NCBI RefSeq assembly: GCF_000208745.1
Contig: NC_030852.1
Span: 19,915,236-19,979,235 of the forward strand
Direction: 5' to 3'
DNA length: 64,000 bases
From: Theobroma cacao
Taxonomy: Eukaryota > Streptophyta > Magnoliopsida > Malvales > Malvaceae
The first letter of the stretch is position 1; each line of letters starts with the position of its first letter. The notes beneath the pieces are model-generated. The model saw nothing but the letters and a program-made list of their open reading frames with translations. It ran no database searches and was not told the origin of the DNA. Below, in pieces: positions 11,796-25,100 of the stretch. Both the position numbers and the translations under genes were made by a program.

Positions 11796-12720
11796 CTATG
11801 CTATGATATCTTCAAAATTAATCCTTACATCTAAAGGATTAGACAATTCTTCTAAGATAATTTTACTTCTAGGTTTGTGATTTCTCACACACTCTTCCTC
11901 TAAGAAAGTGGCATTTGCACTAACGAAAACTTTCTTATCTTGAGGACTATAGAAGTAATAACCTCTTGTTCCCTTTGGATACCCTACAAACAAGTGCACC
12001 TCAGTCTTTGGTTCCATCTTTGTGGACTCATGCTTTTAAACATGCACAAGACACCTCAAGTTCACAGATGACGTACAGATGATTTACGCCCTGTCCATAA
12101 CTCCCTAGGCGTTTTAGGGACAACCTTTGATGGAGCAAAATTGAGCAAGTACTCAGCAGTTTGCATACAATATCCCCAGAACGTGATTGAAAGGTTAGCA
12201 TAGGACATCATTGATCTAACCATTTCTAAAAAAGTCATATTTCTTTTTTCAGCTACACCATTATGTTGAGGTGTTCTCGATGCTGACAAATTGATATTAT
12301 CCCATTTTCAATGAGATATTACTAAAATTCATCTGATAAATACTCACATCCTCAACTTGATCGAAGTTGTTTCAATGACTTACCTTGTTGCTTTTCAACT
12401 TCGGCTCTGAATTCTCTAAACTTTTCAAAGGATTCACTTTTTCTATGCATTAAATACATAGTGCCACATCTTAAGTAGTCATCAATAACAGTTATGAAAT
12501 ATTCATAACCTCCTCTAGCTTGTACATTCATTGGTCCACACACATCTGTGTGCACCAAGTCTAAAACATTTGGCATTTTGTTGCCTTTTGCCTTGAAAGG
12601 CCCTTTAGTCATTTTTGCTTCAATACAAGACTCGCATACTAGTCAAAGACCATCAACCATGTCTCGTAGAGTACCATCCTTTATAAGCCTATTGAGTCTA
12701 TTTTGATTGATATGACCTAA
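11796..12720 (-). pseudogene. Copia integrase and pre-integrase domain
   Basis: Upstream (high coordinates) is the pre-integrase segment LWHLRLGHINQNRLNRLIKD with CESCIEAKMTKGPF, which supplies the zinc-binding His and Cys pairs. Then come the core start VLDLVHTDVCGPM and ITVIDDYLR, the second half SASRTPQHNGVAEKRNMT (12062-12289) and the C-terminal FVGYPKGTRGYYFYSP (11796-12017). Frameshifts and stops separate the pieces. This is the standard copia integrase order and is clearly non-functional. Confidence 0.9.
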
Positions 12721-13330
12721 ACGCAGATGCCAAAGATAATTTTGATTTATGCTAGATTCTTTGACTCTTTCGATTTTAAATCACATTGCTTTTACATCAT
12801 TTGCAGAATAAGTCGTAGGCTCAAGGAAATAAAGATTATATTTTATAATTCCAGAACAAATAAAATCTTTATTCGAACAAATAGTGAGTGTATTACTAAA
12901 ACAAACTGAATAACCAAACTTTATTAAACAAAAGACAGAAATCTAATTTATATAAGTCTTTGGAATGTAATAAACGTTTTCCAAAACTAAGCTACGACCA
13001 TGAGGAAATTGAAGAATTATGGCTCCTACTGCTAATGCTAAAACGAATGTGCCATTTTCCATCATCATCCAAAACTACCCTTTACTTAGTTTTCTCCTTT
13101 GTTGAAACCCCTATAAAAAATTACAAACATAGTTAATGGCTTCAGAATCTATTATCTAAGTATTTGTAGAATCAATCACTAAATAGGCTTTTAACATATT
13201 TAGAAAACCCATACCTTGTTTATTCTTATGGATTTCTTCAAGGTAAACCTTGCAGTTTCGCTTCCAATGTCTTTTCACATCACAATGGAATATGGTTAAG
13301 GAATGCCTTCATTTGGTCCACAAAGTTTAC
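12721..13330 (-). pseudogene. Copia gag knuckle and protease region, degraded
   Basis: At about 13245-13287 the minus strand reads FHCDVKRHWKRNC, a CCHC knuckle whose first cysteine is lost. Downstream is a weak stretch ending VLENVYYIPKTYIN, which matches the usual copia protease flank (NVLYVP). Stops are frequent. No capsid-like sequence was recognised further upstream. Confidence 0.65.
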
Positions 13331-15001
13331 TAACTGAGTTATTGTAGACAGGTTAATAATAAATTCATGTTGAGTGCAACAACCATTGTTTCATTCTTTT
13401 AAGCTCCTTACTCAATGAGCCTCTATGGGAGATCTCACTTCATAATCCACCTAAAAGGATTTATCCTTTCAGAGACCTAGCCCGTCACGATATAGATTCA
13501 TGTCCTCCTATAGGGAGTGACATGTTTCACATGCCAATGCCCCAATAATGAAGACCATAGACTCTAGGATTACCAGCATCTTTTCCCACTCAATATTTTT
13601 ATACTTAGGGTTTTGATTGACTTTTTCAGGATTTTCTATATACATATTTAGAATATCATAAGTCAAATTTTGGGCTTGGTTATGTTTCCAATTAAATGCT
13701 TTTAGTATATAACTAAGTCCATATTACCATCTTGTCAAGATGTGATTTATTTTCCTATATTCATTATGTATCTCATAGCACAAAACTCTTTTTAAACTAA
13801 AATACATAATTTATGCATGCATTACTTAACAGAGGTTGGCACCTTAATTCTAAATGACATGTTTTCAAGCACAAAAATAATATCTTATATTATTTATATA
13901 GATACATATAAATATATATAATAATAAGCCACATTAATGTCCATCCTAAAAAATAAAAAAAAGTACAACTTGTAATTCTCTTCCATCTTGCTTGCTTCTG
14001 TTGCGTGGATCATATCAACTTGGTACTCTTTTGAATTTTTTGACTATTTAAAAACTTAGTTTTAATTTTAATTTTAACCCAATTTGAGAAAATAATTTTA
14101 TTTTATCCAATTAATTAATCTCATTAATTAATACCAAAATAACATAATTTTCAATCCAAGGTTAAAATAAATTAATTTTTCAAAAGTTAAAAAATAACTT
14201 TTGAAAACTTTTCAAGGATGTGTATATATTTTTTAAAAAAATATTTATTATTAAAAATAAATTAGAAAGGACCCACCCAATCTATAGGCTATCACCCAAC
14301 AGCCCAAATGTGGGCTGCACACCCGTAGAAGCCCATGTGGGCTGCACACTCATAAAAGCCCATATGGGCTACTGCATGCAAGCAGCACTTGCTGTAGCCT
14401 TGCGACAGCATGTGTTGTTGCATGCCAGCAGCACACAATAGTGTGTTGCCCGGCCATACATAATAAGGGACTGTGTTGCCTAACAGCACACCCCACCCTC
14501 CCTCCTTCTCTTTTTTTAATCAAAAAAATATTTTAATAGAAGAAAATTATATATATTTTTTTATAAAAACAAAATTTTGATGTAAAAGAAAACACTCTTT
14601 TTCTTCTAAAAGAATTGATAACAGAAAAACTCTTTTTCCTTAAAAAAATATTAATAGCCATAAAAAAATAAAGAGAACAAATATTACCTAATTACTTTTT
14701 TCCTTTTGGCTATCATCTTCTTTCTCCATGGATACACCAAATACATCAAGTAATATTAAAATTACATGGCTTTTCCTAGTTACATAAATCTAAGGAAAAA
14801 TAAAAAAAAAATCAAGAAAGAAACATGACGATAATAGGCCACCCTTCTTGTTACATAGCCAAAAGAGAAAACGATTACATGTAAAATTTTCTAGGACAGT
14901 TAATGTGGTAAATACATTGATCACATAAAGATAGTTATATATAGGCAAAGATGCCAACCATGCATAATAGCTATAGGAAAAAAAACTTGAAACAATCCTT
15001 A
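13331..15001 (-). other. Copia 5' leader / unrecognised internal sequence
   Basis: About 1.7 kb between the knuckle remnant and the primer site has no usable frame. It is AT-rich except for a block at about 14283-14500 with direct repeats of GCCCATGTGGGCTGCACAC and the perfect 12-bp palindrome GCCCATATGGGC. It may be an unusually long leader, a replaced gag, or an unseen insertion; no clear borders are visible. Confidence 0.5.
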
Positions 15002-15012
15002 CTCTGATACCA
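15002..15012 (-). other. Primer binding site of copia element
   Basis: The complement reads TGGTATCAGAG, matching the initiator-Met tRNA complement, two bases from the LTR border at 15015. Confidence 0.85.
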
Positions 15013-15869
15013 ATTGATGGAATTGGATCTAAGTGGATAGATGTTATTGTATAAAGCATGGGTTTCAAAACATTTCTTTTATAAAGGAAGCATGCAATCC
15101 AATTACACAAGCGAAAAGCACATCATTCATATTGCAAGTAACATAATCACATCCTAAAAATAAGAATCTAATGAAGTAAGATAAAACATACCTTTTATTT
15201 TGAGATTCTTATTTTTGGACACCACCACACCAACAATTGATTTCTCAACCAAACAAGTTTACCACTTATTCTTCAAGAATGCTTTCAACTTGAACCTTGA
15301 GTGGACAAAATGTGGAATGCTAGACTACAAGATGACAATAGATTTTGTCTCTTTCTTCTTCCTAAAAATTAATAGCTATTTTTTTTTTCAAAAAATTCAG
15401 CCAAGAATAGAAAAAGGGAAAAGAGATACAACAAAGTTAAGAGAGCAAAGAAGTGACGATTAAAACTCTTTCAAGAAAGATACGTGCATTTCTTTTCTTC
15501 CAATCTCTTCTCTTTTTATTACAACTCTTACCTTAAAGGTTTAATCAAAATCAAATACCTTTGAATTAATCTTAACCATTCGTTTAAAGTGATGGAAGCA
15601 TCAAACATGCTCCATAATTATCAAAATTAAAATTAAAGAATAAATAATTTAATTCTTTAATTATCATTTGGAGTTCTTGATAAAATAAAACTCTTTGTTG
15701 AATAATAATTCTTATTTTTTTATCATTCATCTTTATTTAAAAAGAATTAATAATAAATAAAAGAGTGATAGTCAAACATGGAGTCTCTTTTTATTAACAT
15801 GGATGTCTAAATTCATTTCGCAAGAATTCTCCTAGCATTATCTTAATTTAAGACAACTCTTATCTTTGA

Positions 15870-16228
15870 TTAAGACAAAAATATGTTATCTTGTCAAAAT
15901 TAAGGCAAATATGTTTTCTTGTCCAAATTAAGACAAAAACATATTTTTCTTGTCCTAAATTAAAACAAAAATATTTGCTTGTCTAAATTAAGACAAAACA
16001 TGTTTGCTTGTCTAAATTAAGATAAACATGTTTCCTTGTCTAAATTAAGACATAACATGCTTTCTTGTCTAAATTAAGACAAACAAGTTTTCTTGTCTAA
16101 ATTAAGACAAACAATTTCCTTGTCTAAATTAAGACATAACATGCTTTCTTGTCTAAATTAAGACAAACAAGTTTTCTTGTCTAAATTAAGACAAAACATG
16201 CTTTCTTGTTCAAATTAAGACAAACATT
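15870..16228. repeat. 28-bp tandem array of TTGTC-AAATTAAGACAA units
   Basis: About twelve copies of a unit centred on TTGTCTAAATTAAGACAA, itself a near-palindrome, separated by 8-12 bases that alternate between types such as ACATGCTTTC and ACAAGTTTTC. The alternation suggests growth in two-unit blocks. Confidence 0.92.
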
Positions 16229-16362
16229 TCAAAACTTCCATTTTTGTATACAATTTAATTAATCAAATAAAAAATGCATTCNTTTCTTGTTCAAATTAAG
16301 ACAAACATTTCAAAACTTCCATTTTTGTATACAATTTAATTAATCAAATAAAACATGCATTC
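16202..16362. repeat. 80-bp direct duplication around a single N
   Basis: 16202-16281 and 16283-16362 differ at one base and are separated only by the N at 16282. This is what an uncollapsed overlap between two contigs looks like. Confidence 0.85.
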
Positions 16363-17438
16363 CAACTTAAACAAGTTGAATTCTACGAAGCTAAGTGGGG
16401 AATCTATTTGGACATAGATATTCCAACTTTCAATAAACTTAGAATTATTCTTAATCTCATTAACTTAATTCAAGCTTATTAACCATAAAATCACTCCACC
16501 ATAGACTTATGATTGCACTCTTGGATTAATTATAATTTTAAAAAATGATTCAATCATTTATATTAATTATTAGTTTTACAATTGCAAACCTTATATTGTG
16601 AACCATCACAACCATCCAATGACAAAAGGTGAAATTACCGTTTTACCTTTCATGTCAATTGGTCCCCTAGTCTCAAATTTCATCCAATTAGTTATTCAAT
16701 ACTCTAGATCTAATCATTTAACAATCCAGATGTGATGAGTAGCTAATACATCAATCCATTGGGCCCAAATTAATCACCAATCTTCTTGAAATCACTAAAA
16801 GTGATGTTAATGCTATGAACTCTATTATTTGGATCTATATTCCCAAATGTTCATCTCGATTATAATCCCAACATACAGAGTCTAGATCAATGCTTTATGA
16901 TGATCATGCTCATGGTATATCAAAGATTATAAGGAGATTGAACACGAGTCTATTATCCATCAAGATTTCAGTTCTACTATAAGCAAATGCACAAGTGAAA
17001 GATCAAGATTTAAGTAACGACTAAACTTAAATTTGATTCTCACATGATTCTAGTTCATGTTATTGTGTCATTACTCGAAATCAACTATTTCGATGATTTA
17101 AGACTAATCATTCTCTTGAAGTGAATCACATTCATTTCATTGTAAGTAATCTGGACACTATAGCCTTAACGCAATAAAGTGACCAGCTTTATTATATGAC
17201 TATGAACAATCTTTAGATTCAATTAAAATACATGTCTCTTATGTATGACTCTTCATACAAATGTATTTTAATATCCCAATAGAATCATGGTACCTTAATA
17301 ACTAGATAATGAATGCTTACTTAAAACAAACTCTTCGTCTTATTATCAAAATGTACTTTCATTACAAATAAATTAAATGAAATTAAACATGAGAATCTGT
17401 TTGCTTTCTAAGGCACCATATTCTTAAAATTCCTAACA

Positions 17439-20335
17439 AGCAAAGTCAACTCCAAGTTAATAAGTCAACATGCTAATTCTGAAGATAAAAGAACCGACTT
17501 CTAAAGAAGAAGAATCGATTCTTGGAGCACTAAAGATAATATTTAGAAATTGGAGATCAAGAAAGAGAGATGACATATTGATAAAGCCAAGAAGTCGACA
17601 TATTGATTCTGAAGATCAAAGAACTGACTTTTGGAGAAAGAGAAACTATTCTTAGAGCACTAAAGATAAAATTCAAAACCTTGTAGATTAAAAAAGAGAG
17701 TGGACATAAAGATAAGATTGGAGTGACAATGTTCAAATTTGAAATTCAAATTTGGCACCAGACTACACAAAAAATCGACCTCTTAGGAAGGAAGAATCAA
17801 TTTTCAAGAAACAAAAAGTTGGGACTTTTGGGAATGATATGAAGAATCGACACTTCAAGGATAAAGCATCTATTTTCTCTAGTTCTAGACTTTAAGAAAG
17901 AATTGACACTAAAAATGGAAAAATTTATTTTTCAAGTACAATAGAAAATATCCAACTAGCAACGTTCAGAAATTGATCCAAATTTACCCTAACAAGTAAA
18001 TCTCCTCAAGGCTTATAAATACCCCAAAGAAGGACACCAAAAGGAATGAGAAGAAAAGCAGAAAAGAAGAGAAAAATCCTTCCCTTAGAAAAAGGCACTA
18101 AAATTAGAGAAAAGCTCTAAGATCCTTTCTTTAAATAGAAAGTGAGTAGAAAACTTAAAAAGATAATTCCTTTCCTCACCTCTGAAACTTTCTGAGCAGA
18201 AATGTCCTTTCATCACTTCATATATCTCAGAAAGTTTCATCTTTTTGCACCTAAATAGCTCATTAGCCTTGTTAGAGGTCAAAAACTGAAACCTTTGTAA
18301 TCTATATTGTTTCTAGTTATACCTCCAAGCAAAAGGTAGTGTAAAGGTTATACCTCCTTGAAAAGGTAGTGAAGGTTATACGTCCTCTAAAAAAGGTGGT
18401 AATGGTTATACCTTCGAGTAAAAGGTAGTGAGGTTAAGCTTGCTCCCCTTGAAAAGGCATTGTAGAGGTTATGCTTTCTCCTCTCGAAAAGGCAGTGTTT
18501 GTGTGAAGGTTATGATGATAACTCTATGATATAGAGTTATTTAGGTTTAATTTTGATAGTAATTTAGCTTAGTTCTTATTGTAATGCATAGAAATTAGTA
18601 GGTTTTATTTAAATAATTTTAAGTTAATTAATTTAGGTGAGTCAATCTAATCTTAGTTAATTTTATGCTTAATTTCATGTTAATGTGATTAAGATAGGTT
18701 GTTATTGAATTAGTTGTGATTTTGTAGGTGTTTAATGAAGGAAGACTTTTAATGGAAGAAAGAGAGCAATTTTGAGGTGTAGACTTCCATTGCATATATT
18801 TCGGTATTTTAATCATAACTCTCTATACAGAACTTCAAATGAGATTATTCTTAGACCATTGGAAAGCTAAGAATTTTAATCATGAAAGCTACAACTTTCA
18901 TGTTTACCACTTTGCCCAGTTTGCCTTAGAAATTGGTCAAAAATCTTGTTGAATTTGAAGCACTACACTAGTCTTAGAGCAATTACGATTTCTGTTCATT
19001 AATTGGTGGAGGCCACGACTTCGGTGGCAGTAGGCCATGCCCACGTAATCTGATGAGGAAAGTCTAGTTGGAGTTGAATTCTTTCTTCACCCAACTTGGC
19101 CTAACTTCAAAGCCTTATAAAAACAACATTTTGGAGGACTTTTAGAAAAAAACAAAACGTCAACTTAAAAGCTGAGAATCAAGCCACAAAGTCATTGAAG
19201 CTGAGAAGAATTTGAAGGATTCAAGAAGATTTGGACGATCAAGATTATAATTCCTCGGTTTCATCATCTTTTTGTTATTATTTTTTTTGTTTAATTTGAA
19301 TGTTTAAACCTAATTTGATGATGATGTGTGACTTGATGAAGAACTAAGTTATTTACCTAAGATTATGGTTGAACTCAATACGTAGTCTAATTTATTTATC
19401 TCTCTTTTGCTTATGGTTGATGGGTTTAAGTTATTTATTCTATTTATTCTTAATGCTTCTAGTTGATTGGGCACCAATTAGATTGAATTGGAAACCTAGG
19501 TTAAACCTTGACGAAAGAGATTTTGGTAGACTGTGAATAGAATAGCATATGATCGAATACACTTAGTTGATTAGATGGTTTGATTTACCTACACCTATAA
19601 ACCATACGTAGCCAAAATTAGAGCACGAACTTAATGAATATTTCTTCAATTTAATTTGCATAAACATATAGTAAGTTAATTGGAAGAGAAAATTTTATGG
19701 GAAACTTGACATAGACTTGTAAATAATTTAGGACTCTAGGTTAGCAACTTAATCCATTAAGCTAAGTTAAGAGAGAGAGAGAGAGAGACAATAATCAGAT
19801 GAAGTTTTGAGGGACATCATAATCTTAGGTCTAAAAGTCAATCAAATCTAAAAAATTAATTTTCCTGAGTAAATTTAAAGTGGTTTTAGTTTTTATGTTT
19901 TGCTTTTTAATTCAAATTTTAGTGTTTGGACAAAATTAAGGTGTGTAATTTTAGTAATTAATAGTAAGAATTAATTCAATTCCTTGTGGGATCGACACTT
20001 CACTTATCATTTTATTATCTTTACAATACATATACTTGCGTGGGTAGTAAATTGAACAACATATGCCTACTCCTTGAAAGGTACGTAGTTCATAATGGTT
20101 TCAAACTCCTTGTACTATTAAGGGAGAAGACGTAGACATTAAATGTCGAACCTCTATAAAATCATGTCTAAGTCTCATTATTTTCTGCACTTTATTTGTT
20201 TATCTCATACTTTTTTTTTATTACTTTGCTCTTTAAGCTCCTACATTAGATTTGAATCAAAAAAGTAAATTTTTTATTTAGTAACCAATTCAACCCCCCT
20301 CTTAGTTCTTTACTTTAAGCTTGTTTCATCTAACA
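17439..20335 (+). repeat. SIRE/Maximus-like copia LTR, 3' portion, split by a solo LTR
   Basis: The right border reads CAATTCAACCCCCCTCTTAG ... CTAACA at 20292-20335, the mirror of the LTR starts at 60347 and 55384, which fixes it as a plus-oriented LTR 3' end. Left of 18511 are two about 127-bp repeats (17461-17700) and a series of TCGAT/TCGAC-type motifs (to about 17960). Then come degenerate GGTTATACCTCCTTGAAAAG units (18310-18510) that resume at 20062 after the insertion. Its 5' end is left of the copia element that begins at 17438. Confidence 0.7.
18516..20061 (+). mobile_element. Solo LTR, Athila/Tat-like gypsy (copy 1, 1,546 bp)
   Basis: Borders TGATAACTCTATGATATAGA and GTAAATTGAACAACA; flanks TATGA (18511-18515) and TATGC (20062-20066) form a 5-bp duplication with one mismatch. 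The end resembles that of Athila/Tat LTRs, which precede a different primer site; no primer site or coding sequence follows, so it is a solo LTR. It matches the two halves of 20419-29512. A (GA)9 run lies at 19771-19788. Confidence 0.85.
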
Positions 20336-20418
20336 TGAGAAATTAAAATGTGAAAGACAATCTCCTTGAAGTGTGTAGACAATTCTGCCCATAATATTGG
20401 ACTTAACTATAGAGAGGT
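20062..20418. other. Remainder of SIRE-like LTR and short unclassified flank
   Basis: 20062-20335 completes the SIRE-like LTR (TGCCTACTCCTTGAAAGG unit, then the C-rich end). 20336-20413 is unclassified, AT-rich and without frames. 20414-20418 (gaggt) is the left target duplication of the next solo LTR. Confidence 0.6.
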
Positions 20419-22146
20419 TGATAACTCTATGTTATAGAGTTATTTTGTCATATTTTGAGTATTAAATTAGCTAAGTTCTTAAGATTTAGTTTAGAAATTA
20501 GATATTTTTAGCTATTTGTCTTAGTTTAGTAAATCATGTTGGGTCAATTTAATTTAAGTTGTTTATTTTAGTTTGATGATAATTTGCTCTTAGTTTAGTT
20601 TTTATTAATTAGTTTGTTGCTTTTGTAGGTATGCAAATAAAAAAGGCTTCAATCGTTAAAGAAAAGTGCATAAAAGGTATATTTTAAGCATAACTCTCAT
20701 TCTAGGAGTCCAATTGACATGATTATTGATCCAATGGAAAGCTAAGAGATAAGGCTACAAATTTTATGTTTACTACTTTGCCCAATTCAGCCTAAAAGAA
20801 GGAGAAAATTGCATCACAAATTGAAGTAGTGTAGTAAAGCAAAGAAGACAAGATAAACCTTAGGCGTCGAAGCCATGGATGCATGGGTGCCGCAGCACCG
20901 TGAATAAAAAAGTTACACAGGCCAAGACAAAGAGCCCTCAGCATCGCAGCACCAACACGATATCTCAAGTAAAGAAAAATCCTTGAGTTTAATTTGAGTA
21001 GGATTTTGAGCCTTATTTAAAGACCTCTTTAGAGCACTTGAAGGCAACAATTAAGTCAGGTTTTCTCTGAAGAAAAAGAGCCATCACGCAAAACAGAAAA
21101 CAAGGAAAAACTCTTGAAGATTGGAGTTCGAAGACTTGACAAATCTTAGTTTTTTTTTTCTTCTTTTCTTTTCTTTTTTTTTTTGTAACACCCTGTACCT
21201 TGGTATAGTAGCCCATATGACCTTATCGATAAGACGAAGGTCAATTGAAACTAATTTAAGTGCTAAAGAGTGGTGACAGGTGAAAAGAATATTTTGAAAT
21301 AAAATATTTTGTATGTAAGAAAATAATAATACTTTATTATTAACGAAGTTAAAAGGCTATTTGGAAGGGAAACTGAGGCAAAGTAAGATACTTTGAAACC
21401 TGAAAAGGTAAGTGGAAATTTTTTAAATAAAATAATAATAAAATAAATTTGATGCAAGAATGGGTTGCATCATGTGAGAGATACATTAAGTCTAAGTGGA
21501 GGAGACAAAGAAATAGCATTATTGGATCTAATAAATAAAATAATATTTTATTCATTTATATAATATAATATTATATTATATTTTATTATTTAAATAGTGA
21601 AATTTTTGGTGGCATGTAAGTGTGAATGAAGTGGAATTAATTAGCCAAGTAAATGAGCTTGTGTGGGAGAATAGAAAAATGCATGTGAGGTTACTATTAC
21701 TTGTAAATGATTACATGCAAAGATGTGACTTAATTGAAGAATATGTGGGACCCCTGCCATGTGACAAATAATGACTAAGAAAAAGGGTAAGAACAAAGTG
21801 ACAAAAAGGTCAATGTCATGTATGGAAAAAGGGTAGAAAGAAAGATATAATGCATGTAAGACAAGTGTATATGGTGGCTTATGCATGAGAAATAAATAGT
21901 GTCAAGGAAGCATGGTAAATATTGCATGATGGACACATGGCGGCAAAGAAGAAGAAAAGAAAAGAAAATATAGTTGCATGTAATGTCATTGGCCAAGGAG
22001 AAGGCCAAATAAGGTGAAGAAAAGAAAGATTGCATGAATTGTTATTGGCTCAAGGGATGGCCAAATAAATTTAAAAAAAAAAGAAAAGAATTGAAGGTTA
22101 TAGGGAATCAAGGGTGGCGGTTGGATAAGGAGGATAAAAGTAAATA

Positions 22147-25100
22147 TGTCACGACCCGGAACTCCCCTCGAGCCCGTGACAATCACTGCGGTGCTCCGAT
22201 GGGCACTCATCTCCCGGAATGCCAACCAGAACCCCGCAAGGCTTAATATCAGTTTCTCATTTTCCTCGATGAGTAACTATTGCCAAATATTATTTTCTAA
22301 AGGATTTTGAGCCATTTCCAACTTAAAACTGATAAAATAAAATTTTTGTCTCACAGAGACATTTTCCACTGAAATTTTCGAAACTAGTAAAAAAAATGTA
22401 GTAAACAAGTACCAATCGCATAATTCATATTCAAAAATAAGTTTAAGCATCTAAAACCTTTATTTAAAATGAATTTATAATTATTTGAATATAATAAGAA
22501 GATAAAACAAAATATTTTATAAAATATTTTATTTTCTTATAAACAGTAATTTTAGAGTTATACGTAAATACTTTTTGTAACGTAAAAATAAAATAAATTC
22601 ATTCATATTGTAGCACAATAAACTATTAAATTTACAATATCAAGTGGACCCACAATAACTAGAATTCAAGAAGTTGTGAACCTACAGTTTTGGAAGACGC
22701 AATCCAAGGAAAATCCCCGATGGAACCAGCTTTCTACAGACTACTCTGATCCTGAAATGGGTGGAAAGGAAGGTGGTGAGATTATAAAATCCTAGTGAGT
22801 AAACAAACACCATTTAAATCAGCTAAAGCTGAGTAAAAGGAGACAATTAAAATATCCCATCACAATACGTATTTCACAATTTGAAAATTCATCCCAACCC
22901 ATGCAAACGATTGTATTTCATTTAATTTCTCATTAAGGCTTATGATTTTCATAAACATTTGGCTCATGCCATCAAATAGTACTCTGTGACGCCTTGATCA
23001 GAGGTGTACACTCGAGCCCACCAAGGCTGTTAAAATTTTGTATACACGTAAAACATATTTTTAGTTTGAGAAAAACACAGTCGTTCCTTGGCGTTAGCGG
23101 AGTTCATCATCACGAGGTGGTTCGGCGTGACGTGAACTCTAACCATACCTCAGGAGATACCCTACGCGCCTCTCCAACCGAGGTACATATATATATATCC
23201 AGAGTCTATGTCCCTCTAATAGGCTAGTCCACAAAATCCGCCCACTGCAACAAGCTAAACCCACCATACAATAAAATTCATTCTAGGATGACATGGCAAT
23301 TATTGTAATTCACAGCCTTTCAAGGCTAAATACACATTTCATATATTTCAACATAAATACCAATTCAGTCATTCATGCAAATATTATCATAAGCCATTTA
23401 TTCAAATCATAAATTTTTCAACATAACAAGTGGTCTCCAATTTCTCTATTTTTCAAAATCATCATTCAATTTTAAAACAATTTATAACATCTTTTCATGT
23501 AGACACATTTTGTTTGTAAAACTCAAGATTTACCATTTAATTTCATTTTCATAAAATTTCATCAAAATCGATTAAAAACATACTTTAGATAATAAAAATG
23601 ATGGTAAGGTTACTCACCTCACAATAGTGGGATTTCTACGTCGCTATTACTTCGTATATGCGTATAATTATACCTAATTGCCCATCACCTACTTCGTTCA
23701 ACACGTTTTCCTAGCAACCATTTAAATTCAATACATTTAGTGAATCAATTCTACTTTTCTCTCTCTCATTCTATCATAAATCCACTCACCTAATTCGCAT
23801 CTTAATATATTTTTACTATAATTAATTGCATCCTTCGTTCACGTAATTCTTTAGAGTATTAACACCAGTAACTTATTTACGGTATTAAGTGCCTATTTCA
23901 ACCTTCTAAGCAATTTAAATTTACTTCATATCACCAATTAACCAATGCATAATTAAATAAAATAATTTAGCCTCCATATAATCCAATTTCAAAATAAATC
24001 ATGGTGAAGAGTAAAGAAATTTTTACCCAATTAAGCTAGGTTGGCCCAAATCTTCACCTTCCTTTTCTTTTGGATTTTTCTTCCTTTGTTGTTTTTGGAC
24101 TCTTATTCATGGACTTCTCCCATTTCTTTTTAATTAGGTCATGCCCATTCTTCCTTTATTGGACCATGTCCAATTTTCCTTGCTTGTTGGGCCATGCCCA
24201 TTTTCCTTGTTATTTTCTTTTCCTTTCTTTTCTTTTCTTTTCTTTTCTTTTCTTTTCTTTCTTTCTTTCTCTCCCACTGTCCAGAAGCCTTGTTGTCTTC
24301 CTTTTTCTTCTCTTCACATGCACAAATCGTCCACTCTCTTCCTTTCTCTCCCTCTCACCACCGGTCACACTTCCTAGCTTTTTATCTCTCAATTTTTCAA
24401 TAACTACAGCTGCTTATTTTGGCTCCAAAATCAGCAGCTATGCTGCTCTGTTTTTCCTTAAAATTTCAGTATCTAAGTTGCACCTTTCCTTCAAAAAAAT
24501 TTGCAGCCAAAACAACCACAATTAACCATTAAAACAGCACCTTAAACCTTAAATTTTCTGCTGCAAAATTCTGCACTTTTTGGCCTCCAAAATCAGCAGA
24601 AAAATGGCACTTTCCAACCTCCAAAACCAGCAGAAAAATAGCTCTTTCCAGCCTCCAAAATCAGCCCTTAAATGGCTCTCTTTCCCTTCTTGAATGGTAG
24701 CAAAAACAACCCCTCAACTCAACTCTCTTTTCCTTTTGTTTTCTTTTCTCATGCACGGTTTTCTTTTTGTTTTTCTTTCTCTCGGCTCTTTCTTCTTCCT
24801 TTGCTCTTTTATTTCTCCTTTACTCTCCCTCAACCGACCTCTCTTTTCTTCTTGGTCTTCTTCACTTAGTTTGGTCAATTGCACATATATATTTTATTTC
24901 TCTCTTGAATGTTCCACAAATTTCCTTCATGGCCGGCCACATCAAAATTTTGTTTTTTCTTCCTTCACTTATTGCTCCACATGGCCAGCCCCCCCTCCAA
25001 TTCACTAAGTAAAGAGTCTTTGACTCTTTTATTGACCACATGGGCTGCTACCCATGTTGGTCTTCTAATATTTTTTTTTTTACTCTATGATCATTTTATT

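Larger units (their letters stand above)
10864..17438 (-). mobile_element. Ty1/copia retrotransposon, 5' part
   Basis: Minus-strand coding order is gag knuckle, pre-integrase, integrase, then RT, the Ty1/copia order. The 3' part (end of RT, RNase H, 3' LTR) lies beyond the inserted gypsy elements to the left of the window. The 5' LTR is 15015-17438 with a primer site at 15002-15012. The right-hand target duplication is expected at 17439-17443 (agcaa). The flank at 17439 belongs to a SIRE-like LTR, so this element is younger than that LTR and older than gypsy elements 1 and 2. Confidence 0.87.
15015..17438 (-). repeat. 5' LTR of copia element (2,424 bp)
   Basis: On the element strand it starts TGTTAGGAATTTTAAG (complement of 17423-17438) and ends ATTCCATCA next to the primer site. 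It holds the 28-bp palindromic array (about 15870-16228). Its true length is probably about 80 bp shorter because 16202-16362 contains a duplication around an N that looks like an assembly artefact. Confidence 0.85.

Noticed and set aside
15870..16228. CRISPR-like array of 28-bp repeats
   Set aside because: Units are degenerate, spacers are short and recur, the context is a plant copia LTR, and no cas genes exist.
24070..24525. 151-codon Phe/Leu/Ser-rich frame resembling a membrane protein
   Set aside because: It lies over a (TTTTC)n microsatellite and pyrimidine-rich solo LTR sequence; three overlapping frames are open for the same reason.
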